Assembly (NCBI GenBank): GCA_003228915.1
Contig: QIGL01000086.1
Location: 33,255-97,254 of the forward strand
Length of the DNA: 64,000 nucleotides
Direction: 5' to 3'
Source of the DNA: Acidiferrobacteraceae bacterium
Lineage (GTDB): Bacteria > Pseudomonadota > Gammaproteobacteria > Acidiferrobacterales > SZUA-150
Shown here: positions 1-10,658 of the stretch, piece after piece
Layout: each line of letters begins with the position of its first letter
How positions within the stretch are numbered: position 1 is the stretch's first letter
Made by a program: the position numbers and the translations under genes
The notes under the pieces: generated by a model
Database searches by the model: none
What the model saw: the letters and a program-made list of their open reading frames with translations, nothing else
What the model was told of the DNA's origin: nothing

Positions 1-2037
1 GATACCCCGCACCCTTACGCGCACCTTGACCCCGGCGAGTTGTGATTTTTTAAGGGCACGACGATAATTTTTTGCCCAGTCCTGGGCAGATATATTCCTT
101 TCTGCCAGCGGTACAAGCTGGACTTTTAAACTACTTTTGTTGGCTATGGTTCGTTCTGTCCGACCAAATATCCTGCCACCAACCAGGGTAAAAATTCCTT
201 CTACATCGCCCTGATCGTGGGCAAGCTGCTCCAGGAAAACGACGCCTTCATCCATTTCATCCAATGAAATTCCGGTATCCATGGTGACGCTCAATGATAT
301 TCTGCCATCGTCCATTGCCGGTAAAAATTCATTTCTTCCGGAAGTAAACACAACAGTCAATGCGATAACCAATAATGCAAACATGACAATAATTATTAGT
401 CTGGGCGCTCTGATAACAGACTCAAGCAGTGCCCGATATAAACCCTGGAGTTTTGTCATTGCGCGACTGACAACAACATTAAGCTTTCCGGTTGCTTGAT
501 TAGACATTCTTGCTGCCAGGCTGGGTACCAGTGTTAACGCCACAAACAGTGAGCCAATTATGGCCGCTGTGATGGTAAAAATAAGTTCACGAAATAATAA
601 TCCGACAAGGCCGCCAATAAATAGAAATGGTAGTACGGCTGCAAGATTTGTGGAGGTCGCAGCAACAATAGCACTATTGACTTCGCCGGCAGCAGCGATT
701 GATTTTTGATTATCCTTATCGTGATTTGCATGATCAATTGTTGCAATTGTTCCTGTCGAGAGGTGTTTGCCACTACCTTCTTTTTTGTGACGGGCAATAT
801 TCTCGAGCATGACAATGGTGTTATCTATTAACATGCCGATACCGAGTGCCAGACCGCCTAAAGTCATTACATTAAACGTCAGGCCAGCCAATGCCATTAA
901 AACAAATGTCACCAGGATAGAAATCGGTATCGCGGTACCAATAATTAGTGTGCCCCTGATATTTCCTAAAAAAGCATACACAACCAACATTGCCAGCAAA
1001 GCACCGCTGACTGCCGCCATTGTGGCATTCGACAGCGAATTTCGAACGTAACGCGCCTGGTCAGACACCTGGTGCAAGACCACATCTTCAGGAATCAGGC
1101 CATTATTTTTTAGCCATGCTAGGCGTGATTTGACAAGATCAGATACTTCAACTGTATTTGCGTTTGGTTGTTTCTGTATGGATAGCTTGACCCCGGGAAT
1201 ACCATTATAGCGAACACGCAGTCTCTCATCTTCCTGGGTATCAACTACCTGGGCAACCTCTGATAGCGATATCATATCGCCTGATTTCAGACGAATCGGT
1301 AGTGAAGCTATCTCGCCAACCGTTTTGAATCTGCCAGCTGTCCGGCTTGTGTATTCCTGGCGAGACATTAATAAACGACCGGAGGGTTCATCCCGATTTG
1401 CCAATTGCACGGCCTCAGAAATATTATCGACAGACAATCCCATGCCAGCCAGTCGCCTTTGATCAACTAAAATTTGAATTTCTCGTTCCAGGCCACCACC
1501 TATCTCAACTGCAGCAACACCTGGCAGGTTTAGAAATCGTTTTCTAAAGTTATGATCTGCCCACTCCCTAAGCTCGACTGAGCTTTTTAAATTTGAGCTG
1601 GCAACAAAAACCATGACGGGAATTTGCGCAGGATCCATTTTAAATATAATGGGGGGATCAATACTGTCAGGTAAAAATCTCTTGGCGCGATCGAGTCGGG
1701 TACTTGCATCCCGCAGCGCTATATCAATATCCTTGCCGTACTGGAAAAACAGATCTACCCTCGAGGTTCCTTCCGATGTTTCTGACTCGATTGAAGTTAC
1801 GTCTTCTGTAATTGACAACTGCTCTTCCAGCTGTCGAGTAATACGATCTTCCATGATTGATGCCGAAACACCGGCATCCAGTACACGCACACCAATCTGG
1901 GGATAGATAAGTTGCGGTAGTAAATTGATTGCCAGCCTGTCAATAGCAAAAAAACCAAGTACGACAATCGTTAGCACCAACATGCCAGTGCTAACCGGAT
2001 GATGGATAGACCAGGCTGCCAGGCCGCCCTTAGCCAC
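1..2037 (-). CDS. RND-family efflux transporter, permease subunit (5' part; continues beyond left edge)
   Basis: Minus-strand frame open from a GTG near 2037 to position 1; translation (VAKGGLAAWSIHHPVSTGMLVLTIVVLGFFAIDRLAINLLPQL...IEIGGG...GGLALGIGMLIDNTIVMLENI) has RND/AcrB-type motifs; its start overlaps the stop of the MFP gene. Confidence 0.9.
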   Translation of the reverse strand, partial: MAKGGLAAWSIHHPVSTGMLVLTIVVLGFFAIDRLAINLLPQLIYPQIGVRVLDAGVSASIMEDRITRQLEEQLSITEDVTSIESETSEGTSRVDLFFQYGKDIDIALRDASTRLDRAKRFLPDSIDPPIIFKMDPAQIPVMVFVASSNLKSSVELREWADHNFRKRFLNLPGVAAVEIGGGLEREIQILVDQRRLAGMGLSVDNISEAVQLANRDEPSGRLLMSRQEYTSRTAGRFKTVGEIASLPIRLKSGDMISLSEVAQVVDTQEDERLRVRYNGIPGVKLSIQKQPNANTVEVSDLVKSRLAWLKNNGLIPEDVVLHQVSDQARYVRNSLSNATMAAVSGALLAMLVVYAFLGNIRGTLIIGTAIPISILVTFVLMALAGLTFNVMTLGGLALGIGMLIDNTIVMLENIARHKKEGSGKHLSTGTIATIDHANHDKDNQKSIAAAGEVNSAIVAATSTNLAAVLPFLFIGGLVGLLFRELIFTITAAIIGSLFVALTLVPSLAARMSNQATGKLNVVVSRAMTKLQGLYRALLESVIRAPRLIIIVMFALLVIALTVVFTSGRNEFLPAMDDGRISLSVTMDTGISLDEMDEGVVFLEQLAHDQGDVEGIFTLVGGRIFGRTERTIANKSSLKVQLVPLAERNISAQDWAKNYRRALKKSQLAGVKVRVRVRGI

Positions 2038-3124
2038 TGTCTTTTCCCGACTGCTGTTCAACTGGGGTCGCAGTTTTTTGTCCCACTTGTTTTACTTTCT
2101 TGCCATCGCCAAGACCAAGAAAACCTTTTATCACCACCTTGTCGTTCTCAGCCAGGCCTTCAGTGATTTCAACTTTATCGGACAAGCGCAATCCGCTTTT
2201 CACCGCCAGTCGTTTTACCCTGCTCTCATCATTTATCAGGTATAAGTATTCGCCTGCCCGGTCCCTGCGTAATGCCATAAAAGGAATCACCAGGCGCTTT
2301 TTTTCACCAGTGCTAAGAGTCACCCGGTTAAATTGTCCTGCCTGTGCTTTTGCAGGTACGGGATCAAGTGTGACTTCTATTTTGCCAAGGCGGGTTTGCG
2401 GATCAACGGTTGGATATATTCTTAAAATTTTACCGGCAAAACTTTCTGGTCCTAATGCATCAATCCTGATTGAAGCGGAATCACCTACTTTCAAATGCGG
2501 TAATACGAGTTCAGATACCTGGACATCAGATATCAACTCCGAAGGATCAACTATTGTCAGCAGGTGTGTGTGCTTGGGGGCGACGTCTCCTGGCTCAATT
2601 TTTCGTGCTGCGACCTTGCCAGGGAATGGTGCCTTAATGGTCATGTAACCCAACCGCGTAGATAATAATCGCTCTTCTGCTTTTGCTACCTCATAGGCAG
2701 TCTCTGACTTGAGATAAATTTCTTCAGCTATTAATTGTTTCTTTTTTAATTTTTTTAATCTCAGGGCATCACGTTTTGCCTGTCGCAGGTTGGCCGCAGC
2801 CTTATCCCATTGCGCCCTGAGCAGGGTATCATCGAGGCGAATCAAAACCTGTCCGGTTTTTACAGAATCACCCTGGCGAACAGTTACTTCCTTGATTCTG
2901 CCTTCCGCCTGGTTGAATATTTTTACTTCACGTATCGCCCGTAAGCTTCCGGCCCTGTCTGCTACATAACTAAGAGACTCGTAACGTGCAGTGGCTGCCT
3001 CGACAAGGTGACTGGCTGCTGTTTTTTTATTCTTGCCAGTGTCATCGCTGCATGCGACTAAAACTGCCGGGATGCTAATCAGCATAAAAATCTGCAGGAG
3101 AAATTTTGGCGAGAAAGATTTCAT
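2030..3124 (-). CDS. RND efflux periplasmic adaptor (membrane fusion protein), lipoprotein
   Basis: HlyD/AcrA-like sequence (IREVKIFNQAEGRIKEVTVRQGDSVKTGQVLIRLDD...IKAPFPGKVAARKIEPGD), lipobox LVACS. Confidence 0.9.
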   Translation of the reverse strand: MKSFSPKFLLQIFMLISIPAVLVACSDDTGKNKKTAASHLVEAATARYESLSYVADRAGSLRAIREVKIFNQAEGRIKEVTVRQGDSVKTGQVLIRLDDTLLRAQWDKAAANLRQAKRDALRLKKLKKKQLIAEEIYLKSETAYEVAKAEERLLSTRLGYMTIKAPFPGKVAARKIEPGDVAPKHTHLLTIVDPSELISDVQVSELVLPHLKVGDSASIRIDALGPESFAGKILRIYPTVDPQTRLGKIEVTLDPVPAKAQAGQFNRVTLSTGEKKRLVIPFMALRRDRAGEYLYLINDESRVKRLAVKSGLRLSDKVEITEGLAENDKVVIKGFLGLGDGKKVKQVGQKTATPVEQQSGKDSG

Positions 3125-3136
3125 AGTTTTATGATG

Positions 3137-3619
3137 TCACGAATTTGTTTCAAGTAATTTTTGCAGTTCACCGAGCGCCTGCTCATAAACTTCGCGTTTG
3201 AATTCTATCACGCGCTCCAGTGGCTCCCAGTAATCAAGCCAACACCAGTCATCAAATTCAGGCCGATCACTACAGTCCAGGTTAAAATCTGATTCTTGGC
3301 CAGTAAGCCGTAACAAGTACCAGATCTGTTTTTGGCCACGGAAATTCGATTTTCCTTGCTGATTTCTCAGGAATTGTTTCGGAAGATCATAATAAAGCCA
3401 TTCCTGAGTGCGGCCAAGCACATCCACGTGATGAGCATGCAGGCCCACTTCTTCATGGAGCTCGCGAAACATTGCCGCTTCCGGACTTTCCTTGTAATTT
3501 ATTCCGCCCTGGGGGAACTGCCAGCCACGCTGGCCACAACGACAGGCCCAAAAAACTTTATTTTGGCGGTTACATAAAACAATACCCACGTTGGGGCGGT
3601 ATCCGTTCTGATCAAGCAT
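3137..3619 (-). CDS. rppH: RNA pyrophosphohydrolase RppH (Nudix)
   Basis: [27 protein letters not shown]...WQFPQGGI...REL-EEVGL Nudix box. Confidence 0.95.
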   Translation of the reverse strand: MLDQNGYRPNVGIVLCNRQNKVFWACRCGQRGWQFPQGGINYKESPEAAMFRELHEEVGLHAHHVDVLGRTQEWLYYDLPKQFLRNQQGKSNFRGQKQIWYLLRLTGQESDFNLDCSDRPEFDDWCWLDYWEPLERVIEFKREVYEQALGELQKLLETNS

Positions 3620-3769
3620 TGACTGAAATCCTGCAACTTACTAATAATTAATCAATATTTTTTCACGTTCCGGCAGTGACAGCAATCAAATCATGACAAT
3701 AAGACTTTATCACGGACCCACAAACCACTATGCTTGGCCTCCAAAAAAGCTTTCTTGATAAAAATCTCC

Positions 3770-4426
3770 ATGTACCTCGCCATTTTTGATCTGGATAATA
3801 CCCTGCTAACCATTGATAGCGATTATGAGTGGGGTCGTTTTCTGGTCGCTAAAAACCTGGTTGATGGCGAGAATTATGAGCTGAAAAACCAGCGGTTTTA
3901 CGAAAACTACAAAAACGGGACCCTGGATATCCATGAATTTCTGGCCTTTTCCCTGCAGCCCTTAACGCAATTTGACCAGCAATCACTGGCAAAACTCCAT
4001 CAGGAATTCATGGAATCACGAATTTTGCCCAATATCGCGGCAGGCGCCCGGGAGCTCATAAAGAAACATCACAATCAGGATGCCAATTTGCTCGTAATCA
4101 CTGCCACCAACAGTTTTGTTACTGCGCCGATCGTTAAAGCCCTTGGTATTCCCCATTTAATTGCCACTGAACCTGAAATCATTAACAAGAAATACACGGG
4201 TCGCGTGAGCGGCACGCCCTGTTTTCGCGAAGGTAAAGTCCTGCGACTGCAAAGCTGGCTGGCTAAAAACAGGCAGGATTTACGGAACAGCTGGTTCTAC
4301 AGTGACTCTCATAATGATTTACCGTTGCTTAATCTAGTCGATAACCCAATCGCGGTTGATCCAGATCCTGAACTGAAAAAACATGCCCAAAAACATGACT
4401 GGCCTGTTATCTCGCTACGCCAGTAA
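3770..4426 (+). CDS. HAD-IB family hydrolase (SerB-like)
   Basis: DLDNTLL motif, TATNSFV, YSDSHNDLPLL; likely start is the internal Met at 3770 of ORF 3734..4426. Confidence 0.85.
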   Translation: MYLAIFDLDNTLLTIDSDYEWGRFLVAKNLVDGENYELKNQRFYENYKNGTLDIHEFLAFSLQPLTQFDQQSLAKLHQEFMESRILPNIAAGARELIKKHHNQDANLLVITATNSFVTAPIVKALGIPHLIATEPEIINKKYTGRVSGTPCFREGKVLRLQSWLAKNRQDLRNSWFYSDSHNDLPLLNLVDNPIAVDPDPELKKHAQKHDWPVISLRQ

Positions 4427-5412
4427 TGAAAAAAAACCCAATGCATCTTAAACCACGAAATTTAACGATAATACTGCTATTAGCCATGCCTGTTAGCCTG
4501 GTGCTGGCATTGAAATATGGCGCTACACCCATAGACTGGACATCGATATGGCTGGCGTTAAGCCGGCAAACACAAGGCATCCCGATTACCATTGTCTGGG
4601 AACTCAGGCTGCCAAGAGTGCTGACCGCCTTTGCCGTAGGCGGTCTCTTGTCCCTGTCAGGCGCTTTATTACAGGTATTGCTGCGCAACCCACTGGCAGA
4701 TCCTTACGTACTGGGTATTTCAGGTGGCGCGGCAACGGGCGCATTACTCAGTATGTTATTTGGTATTAGCGGTTACGCCCTGAGCGGTAATGCCTTTATT
4801 GGCGCGCTTTTTTCCATGATCCTGGTTTTTGGTCTGGCCCATAGCCACAGCGCCTGGACACCGGTACGACTGTTGTTGACCGGTGTCGTGCTTGCGGCTG
4901 GCTGGGGCGCCGCCATTAGCTTCATCCTGGCAATCGCACCGAATAGTAATCTCCAGGGCATGTTGTTTTGGTTGATGGGTGATTTAAGTAATGCTGATGC
5001 ACCCGCATTGCCAGTTTATACCGTCGCCATTGGTCTGCTATTGGCGCGGGTGCTGGCGCCCTCCCTGAATCTGTTGTTGCGAGGTGAGCTGGTTGCCAGT
5101 GCCCTGGGTGAACGGGTAAAAAAATTGCGTATTATTATTTTTTTACTGGCTTCCGCCATGACGGCGGTGGCAGTCACTGCAGCAGGGACAATTGGTTTTG
5201 TTGGTCTCGTAATCCCCCACTTACTGCGCCTGGCTGGCAGTAATGATCACCGTGATCTCATTACCCAGTCCATGTTGCTTGGCGGGATATACCTGGTTAT
5301 TGCAGACACCCTCTCCCGTACCATCATGTCACCACTACAATTGCCGGTAGGGGTGTTGACTGCATTTATTGGTGTACCCCTGTTTCTCTACCTGTTGTGG
5401 AAAAATAAATAA
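4426..5412 (+). CDS. btuC: ABC transporter permease, FecCD/BtuC family (cobalamin/iron)
   Basis: LRLPRVLTAFAVGGLLSLSGALLQVLLRNPLADPYVLGISGGAATGA and GTIGFVGLVIPHLLRL are FecCD signatures; overlaps upstream stop. Confidence 0.85.
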   Translation: MKKNPMHLKPRNLTIILLLAMPVSLVLALKYGATPIDWTSIWLALSRQTQGIPITIVWELRLPRVLTAFAVGGLLSLSGALLQVLLRNPLADPYVLGISGGAATGALLSMLFGISGYALSGNAFIGALFSMILVFGLAHSHSAWTPVRLLLTGVVLAAGWGAAISFILAIAPNSNLQGMLFWLMGDLSNADAPALPVYTVAIGLLLARVLAPSLNLLLRGELVASALGERVKKLRIIIFLLASAMTAVAVTAAGTIGFVGLVIPHLLRLAGSNDHRDLITQSMLLGGIYLVIADTLSRTIMSPLQLPVGVLTAFIGVPLFLYLLWKNK

Positions 5413-5417
5413 CTGCC

Positions 5418-6218
5418 ATGATATTACTTGAAACCTGTGCTTTATCCGCTACTGCAGGACCTGGTTCGGCAGAGCAAAAGACATTATATGAAAATCTCAA
5501 CCTGAAAGTTCATGCTGGTGAGAACTGGGCCGTGCTCGGCCCCAACGGCTGTGGTAAAACAACGCTTTTACACACCCTGGCAGGACTGGTAGAACCTGAG
5601 TCAGGAGCCATAAAATTATGCGACAAACCGATAAAAAGCTGGCCCCACAAAAAACGCGCGCAACAAATTGGTATTTTATTTCAACAGGAAGAAACGCTTT
5701 TCCCGGCATCAGTGTTTGAAACAGTACTGACAGGTCGTCACCCCTATATCATGGCGCGTGGACTACAAGCCTTGCTTGACTGGGAAGATAGCGAAGATTT
5801 CGCTATTGCAGAACAGGCCTTAAAAGATGTTGGTTTGCTGTCAATGAAAAACCGGTCAATTACAACATTATCAGGCGGTGAATGGCGCCGGGTTATGATT
5901 GCTGCCTTGCTGGCACAAAAGACCAACATCAATTTATATGATGAGATTTCGAATCACCTGGATCTTAATCACCAGCAAAAATTGTTGAAACTTATATCGA
6001 AACAAGTTGAAAATAAAAACCGGGCCAATATTTTTGTCCTGCAGGATATTAACCAGGCTTTACGCTACTGTGAGTTCGGTCTGCTTCTTTTTGATAATGG
6101 CCAGCATATAATGGGGTCACTTCATGAGATTATATCTGAAGGCACACTGGCAGAGCTTTATCACTGCCCGTTTACGGTTCTGGAACACAAACTGGGAAAT
6201 ATTTTTTTACCGGCATAA
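5418..6218 (+). CDS. btuD: ABC transporter ATP-binding protein (BtuD/FecE-like)
   Basis: Walker A GPNGCGKTT, signature LSGGE, adjacent to the FecCD permease. Confidence 0.85.
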   Translation: MILLETCALSATAGPGSAEQKTLYENLNLKVHAGENWAVLGPNGCGKTTLLHTLAGLVEPESGAIKLCDKPIKSWPHKKRAQQIGILFQQEETLFPASVFETVLTGRHPYIMARGLQALLDWEDSEDFAIAEQALKDVGLLSMKNRSITTLSGGEWRRVMIAALLAQKTNINLYDEISNHLDLNHQQKLLKLISKQVENKNRANIFVLQDINQALRYCEFGLLLFDNGQHIMGSLHEIISEGTLAELYHCPFTVLEHKLGNIFLPA

Positions 6219-6367
6219 AATAATAATTAAAGCATTTAATTAAAAAGCGCAGGATAATTCCTTATAACTGTTATATTTTGTGTCTTGTTTGACAGGACTA
6301 ATTGACCACCATAAAGTGCGACTGCTTCTGGGACTGACAGCGTAATTTATACCGGTAAGGGCTCTTA

Positions 6368-7009
6368 ATGATCACGAATAATAAAATACTGCTGGCTACA
6401 ATTTTTATATCAATAAGTGCCCATGCTGGTGCGTTTTACTTGTGGCAACCAACCAGTAGTACCCAGTATTCCTTGATCAACCCAGGTCAGATACAAATCA
6501 ACATTGTTGCCACAAGCTCAAAAAGTTACAGTAAAAAAAAGACTACCGACAATCTCCCTCTTCCTGAAAATATTAAAGCTGCCTCAAGTTCTGTCAATCG
6601 CACGTCCAAAGGTGATAGAAAAGTGGCCAATGGCAGTGTCCGTATGGAAAATGAGAACAAGATTCTCTTCGAGGAAGATACTTCAACCAACAGCTCAGCC
6701 AACAAACTAACGGTTCAACTGCGCGGTAAAATCAAAACCGCATTACAAAAACACTTGACCTATCCACAAATCGCACGACGTCGTGGCTGGCAAGGCACTG
6801 TCACGGTATATGTTACTGTAAAGAGCAATGGTGACGTGCGGCAAGTTAAGCTTGGCAAGAGCTCAGGACATTCACTGCTTGATGAATCTGCTATCACGGC
6901 TTTGAAAAAAGTTGGCCGGCTGGATGAATTAAAACCATTATTGCAGGGACGAACAATTCCTATCGAGTTACCCATTAAATACTTATTAAAAGACCTGATA
7001 GTCGGGTAA
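6368..7009 (+). CDS. TonB family energy transducer
   Basis: N-terminal TM, C-terminal TonB domain (YPQIARRRGWQGTVTVYVTVKSNGDVRQVKLGKSSGHSLLDESAITALKK). Confidence 0.85.
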   Translation: MITNNKILLATIFISISAHAGAFYLWQPTSSTQYSLINPGQIQINIVATSSKSYSKKKTTDNLPLPENIKAASSSVNRTSKGDRKVANGSVRMENENKILFEEDTSTNSSANKLTVQLRGKIKTALQKHLTYPQIARRRGWQGTVTVYVTVKSNGDVRQVKLGKSSGHSLLDESAITALKKVGRLDELKPLLQGRTIPIELPIKYLLKDLIVG

Positions 7010-7091
7010 TTATTTTGCTAAAAATTGTGAATTTTTGCAGGCGCAATAGAACCATAAATTAGAATTACTTTGTTTATATATTTTCTAAAAA

Positions 7092-8009
7092 TTAATCATT
7101 TTTACTTCTTACGTCATCAAGAAATCTACACATTCTATCGGCAGCCAGTAATATTCTCGGGCCCTGTCTGTGTATCCAGTCAGGATTCAGCCACAGAAAG
7201 TTATTGTTCTTTACTGCCGTAATTCCTTGCCATTGCTGCCAGTACGCCAGCCAACCTGGTTTTTTATCTCCCGTGGAGGCCGTAATAATTACGTCAGGAT
7301 TTTTTTGCAACACAGATTCAAAATCTATTGTCGGCGTATAAATTTTCTGTTGGCCAAAAATATTGACTCCTCCACAAAGTTTTATTACGTCGCTGATAAT
7401 ATGTTCAGAGTTTACGGTTAATATTGGTTTGTGCCACAATAGGTAGAATACTTTAAGCTGTTTTTTGTTGCTATATTTTAATTTTAATTTAAACAATTTA
7501 TTCTGATAGTCATTTATAGCTTTATTAGCTTGTTTTTCGGTCCCCGCTAATATTCCCAGTTTTTTTATATTTTCAGCAATATCCTCCAGTTTTCCTGGTT
7601 CACTCAGAAATACTTTAAATCCCAGATTTTTTAGTCGAGATATATTTTCCTTCCGATTACCGCTTAACCAGCCAACGATTAAATCAGGGCGTAAGGCCAG
7701 TATTGATTCATAATCCAGCTGCCCTGCCCGTCCAATTTTTTTTATAGCTAGTGCTGTTTTCGGATAGTCGCTACCAACAACTGTTGCGACAATTTTCTCT
7801 CCCGCGCCAGCAGCAAACAACAATTCTGTGATGTGTGGTGCCAGGCTTATAATTCTTTTTGCAGGACGATCCAGTATAATTTTACTACCGCCATCATCAA
7901 CCACTTGAATTGTCGATGATGCAAACGAGTGGTTAGCAGGGAAAAATAGAAAAATAATGTAGCCTAAAACAAAACCACAATAAGTTATTAGTGAGTATAG
8001 TGTGTGCAA
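7092..8009 (-). CDS. btuF: Cobalamin/heme-type periplasmic binding protein (BtuF-like)
   Basis: RIISLAPHITELLFAAGAGEKIVATVVGSDYP...IGRAGQLDYESILALRPDLIVGW periplasmic-binding signature; next to BtuCD-like genes. Confidence 0.85.
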   Translation of the reverse strand: MHTLYSLITYCGFVLGYIIFLFFPANHSFASSTIQVVDDGGSKIILDRPAKRIISLAPHITELLFAAGAGEKIVATVVGSDYPKTALAIKKIGRAGQLDYESILALRPDLIVGWLSGNRKENISRLKNLGFKVFLSEPGKLEDIAENIKKLGILAGTEKQANKAINDYQNKLFKLKLKYSNKKQLKVFYLLWHKPILTVNSEHIISDVIKLCGGVNIFGQQKIYTPTIDFESVLQKNPDVIITASTGDKKPGWLAYWQQWQGITAVKNNNFLWLNPDWIHRQGPRILLAADRMCRFLDDVRSKND

Positions 8010-8036
8010 ATGACTATTTTTTAATTTATTATTTAT

Positions 8037-8939
8037 TTACCAGCCCGAAAATATTCCCAAAAAATCGCTCAATGAAATCAACAGTACGACAGTCAACCAA
8101 AAAAACATGACCCGCCAGCTCAGTGCTAGTGCCTGACGCACATGGCCCGAGGCTGGCTTATCAAGGGTTATATCTTCAGTTCCGTTTGGATATTGAAGAT
8201 GCAGTGCACCAAAACCAGCTGCCTGTAATGTATCCCGGTTATCGGACCAGGCATCAGACCTCCGCATCCAGTTATTGATCGCTTCTTCGAAATTTCCAAC
8301 TATTGCATAACTCAGGGCCGTTAGCCGGGCTGGTACCCAGCCCAGAATTTTGTTAACTGAAATAGCCGGTTTACCAAACTCTTTAAATTGCTCATTGTCC
8401 CTGCCCCAGATATGATCCAGCACGGTAGACATTCTCTGAACCGCAGCACCCACCGGACCAAAAAATAAAAACCAGAAGAGTGGCGCAATAGCTGTGGCAT
8501 TCAATTCGAATAAAACAGCCTTAACAGAGGCCGATGATATTTCAGCTTCATTCTCACGACTACTGTTACCGCTTAACTGGCGTAAATACTCATTGGCATC
8601 CAGTAATCTGCCATTTTCAAGTGCATTTGAAAGTTCGGTTGCCTGATTGTTCAATCGGTGCAAATTCACACAAAAATACAAGATCACGACATCAAAAATA
8701 AAGCGAAATAACCAGCCAATTTCACCCAGTACATACCTGCCAATTAGAATCGCAAACGTAATGGGTAATAGCGCCAGTAACAATGCCGCCCAACCCTGTT
8801 CGCGGGTGCCGGTATTAAACCTCTGCTCAATGTAGTCAGCCCAGTCACGATACCAGCTGGACGGATCGAGGTCGGCCTGCAGTGGTGCCAGCCGATCCAG
8901 CGCCAGCACTAGCAGCGAAGCAATCAAAAATTCTATCAT
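8037..8939 (-). CDS. ampE: AmpE/CobD-like inner membrane regulatory protein
   Basis: CobD/CbiB-like fold sequence; adjacent to ampD. Confidence 0.75.
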   Translation of the reverse strand: MIEFLIASLLVLALDRLAPLQADLDPSSWYRDWADYIEQRFNTGTREQGWAALLLALLPITFAILIGRYVLGEIGWLFRFIFDVVILYFCVNLHRLNNQATELSNALENGRLLDANEYLRQLSGNSSRENEAEISSASVKAVLFELNATAIAPLFWFLFFGPVGAAVQRMSTVLDHIWGRDNEQFKEFGKPAISVNKILGWVPARLTALSYAIVGNFEEAINNWMRRSDAWSDNRDTLQAAGFGALHLQYPNGTEDITLDKPASGHVRQALALSWRVMFFWLTVVLLISLSDFLGIFSGW

Positions 8940-9005
8940 TTATGTATTTAGTATGATTATAGACAGGCATGACTGTACCGGTCACACAGGGTGTGACGCA
9001 AGCGT

Positions 9006-9596
9006 CTAAACGTTCAATAATGTTTTATACCTGGGCCAGTCAAAATGTGGCCCGGGGTCGGTCTTGCGACCTGGCGAAATATCAGCATGTCCGTATATAC
9101 GATCTGCATTGATAGCAGGATACTCAGTAAATATTACACTGCTTAATTCTACCAACATATTATATTGTTGATCTGTAAAAGGTAACTGGTCACAACCCTC
9201 CAGCTCAATGCCAATTGAGAAGTCATTGACACGGTTTCTGCCCTCACATTCTGACTCGCCCGCGTGCCAGGCCCTGTCATTTAACGAGACAAACTGAATC
9301 AGTTCACCAGTGCGCTGTATCAACACGTGCGCCGATACCTCCATACATGATATTTCCTGAAAACTTTCATCTCCTGCAGGGTCAAGTTGGTTACAGAATA
9401 ATTGAGCTATATATTCACCACCAAATTTTCCAGGCGGAAGACTAATGGCGTGAATGATGAGAACTTCCGGGAATAAATTATCCGGTCGAGCATCAAAATT
9501 GGGAGAGTTAATTTGTTTCGCTGGCTTTATAATTCCCGTATCAGGCGGGATAACCATTTTTACTCCTGTTGCAGAATTGTTAGACACACTGTTCAT
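9006..9596 (-). CDS. ampD: 1,6-anhydro-N-acetylmuramyl-L-alanine amidase AmpD
   Basis: NFDARP...LIIHAISLPPGKFGG...SAHVLIQRTGELIQFV...RAWHAGES...FSIGIELEG...YGHADISPGRKTDPGPHFDW. Confidence 0.95.
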   Translation of the reverse strand: MNSVSNNSATGVKMVIPPDTGIIKPAKQINSPNFDARPDNLFPEVLIIHAISLPPGKFGGEYIAQLFCNQLDPAGDESFQEISCMEVSAHVLIQRTGELIQFVSLNDRAWHAGESECEGRNRVNDFSIGIELEGCDQLPFTDQQYNMLVELSSVIFTEYPAINADRIYGHADISPGRKTDPGPHFDWPRYKTLLNV

Positions 9597-9690
9597 AGCG
9601 CTGTAATTATATCAATTTAACAGTATTTTTCCATTTACTTACTGTGAGTTTCTAAGGGGATATGGCGCTTTCCTTGTTCCAGCGCACTAA

Positions 9691-10447
9691 TTATGCGTGT
9701 TTGACATTGACCTGGTGCAAGCTCGCATCAATTACTTTTACGATATCATGATGGCCATTTTGTTTGGCAAAATACTTTGCGTTTTTTCTCTGGTCGTTTT
9801 CTATTGATAGAGTCGCACCAGAATTAATCAATAAAATTACAATAATGGCCGCACCAACATAGGCTGCATTCATTAATGCGGTATAACCTGACCTGGATCG
9901 AAGATCCTGGTGGGCACCCCGGCGCAATAAATATTTTACAATTTCTATGTGTTCTGCATGGGCCGCTTTCATTAGCGCTGTTTCACCCCTGGCATCCGGC
10001 TGATTGATCGCAGCCCCGGAAGATAATAATTTTTTTATAACTTTGATATAACCCTTGTTGGCTGAAATAGATAATGCAGTCATGCCATCATGGGTTATCG
10101 CTGCAACGTCTGCACCTGTTGTAATTAATCTTAATGCCAGTTCAGGTAATTCTGAGTGCAGGGCCTCCAACAAAGGAGTGACTCGCATTTCATCGACAAT
10201 GTTAATGTCGGCGCCTTTTGCGATCAGGTAGTCTGCTATATCTTCATGTTGATTCCTGATGGCATAAAATAATGCAGTATCATGCAGTATCACCATTGCC
10301 GTCGGGAGCATTGAGATCGCAGCCGGTTTGTAAAATAGTAGCAGCCATGTCTAGCTGGCCAATTTCGCAAGCCCGGTGCAGGGGGTTAATTTTGTCTTCA
10401 AGTACTTGTATTTTAACGACATTTTCAATTGTTAACGCCATATACAT
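9691..10447 (-). pseudogene. Ankyrin-repeat protein, frame disrupted by a 10-bp tandem duplication
   Basis: Two minus-strand frames: MYMALTIENVVKIQVLEDKINPLHRACEIGQLDMAATILQTGCDLNAPDGNGDTA* then ankyrin repeats of ORF 9691..10311; removing one copy of the tandem 10-mer restores GDTALFYAIRNQHEDIADYLIAKGADIN. Confidence 0.85.
10272..10291. repeat. 10-bp exact tandem duplication (atgcagtatc x2) inside the ankyrin gene
   Basis: Direct reading of atgcagtatcatgcagtatc. Confidence 0.97.
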
Positions 10448-10658
10448 GCCCTTTTTTCAGGTACTTATATATAAGTATAGCAACACCAACATGATGTAAA
10501 GGTTTTTTATGGCATAGTGGCTTAATAATCAGAAAATGAGTTTATTTCAGATTCTCTTAAAAAAATAATGGGTGCCCTTATCCTAACGACAATAAGCGGC
10601 TAATTTCATATGCTCCTGATCAAACGATTTAATTATTTTAGGATTTTTCTCACCTAGT

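Noticed and set aside
281-1906. Plus-strand ORFs (281..499, 809..1051, 1347..1547, 1613..1906)
   Set aside because: Antisense to the RND permease frame, which is open through the whole region and clearly coding
3620-3770. Possible cobalamin riboswitch upstream of the HAD-btuCD run
   Set aside because: No recognisable B12 box or extended conserved structure in the short intergenic region
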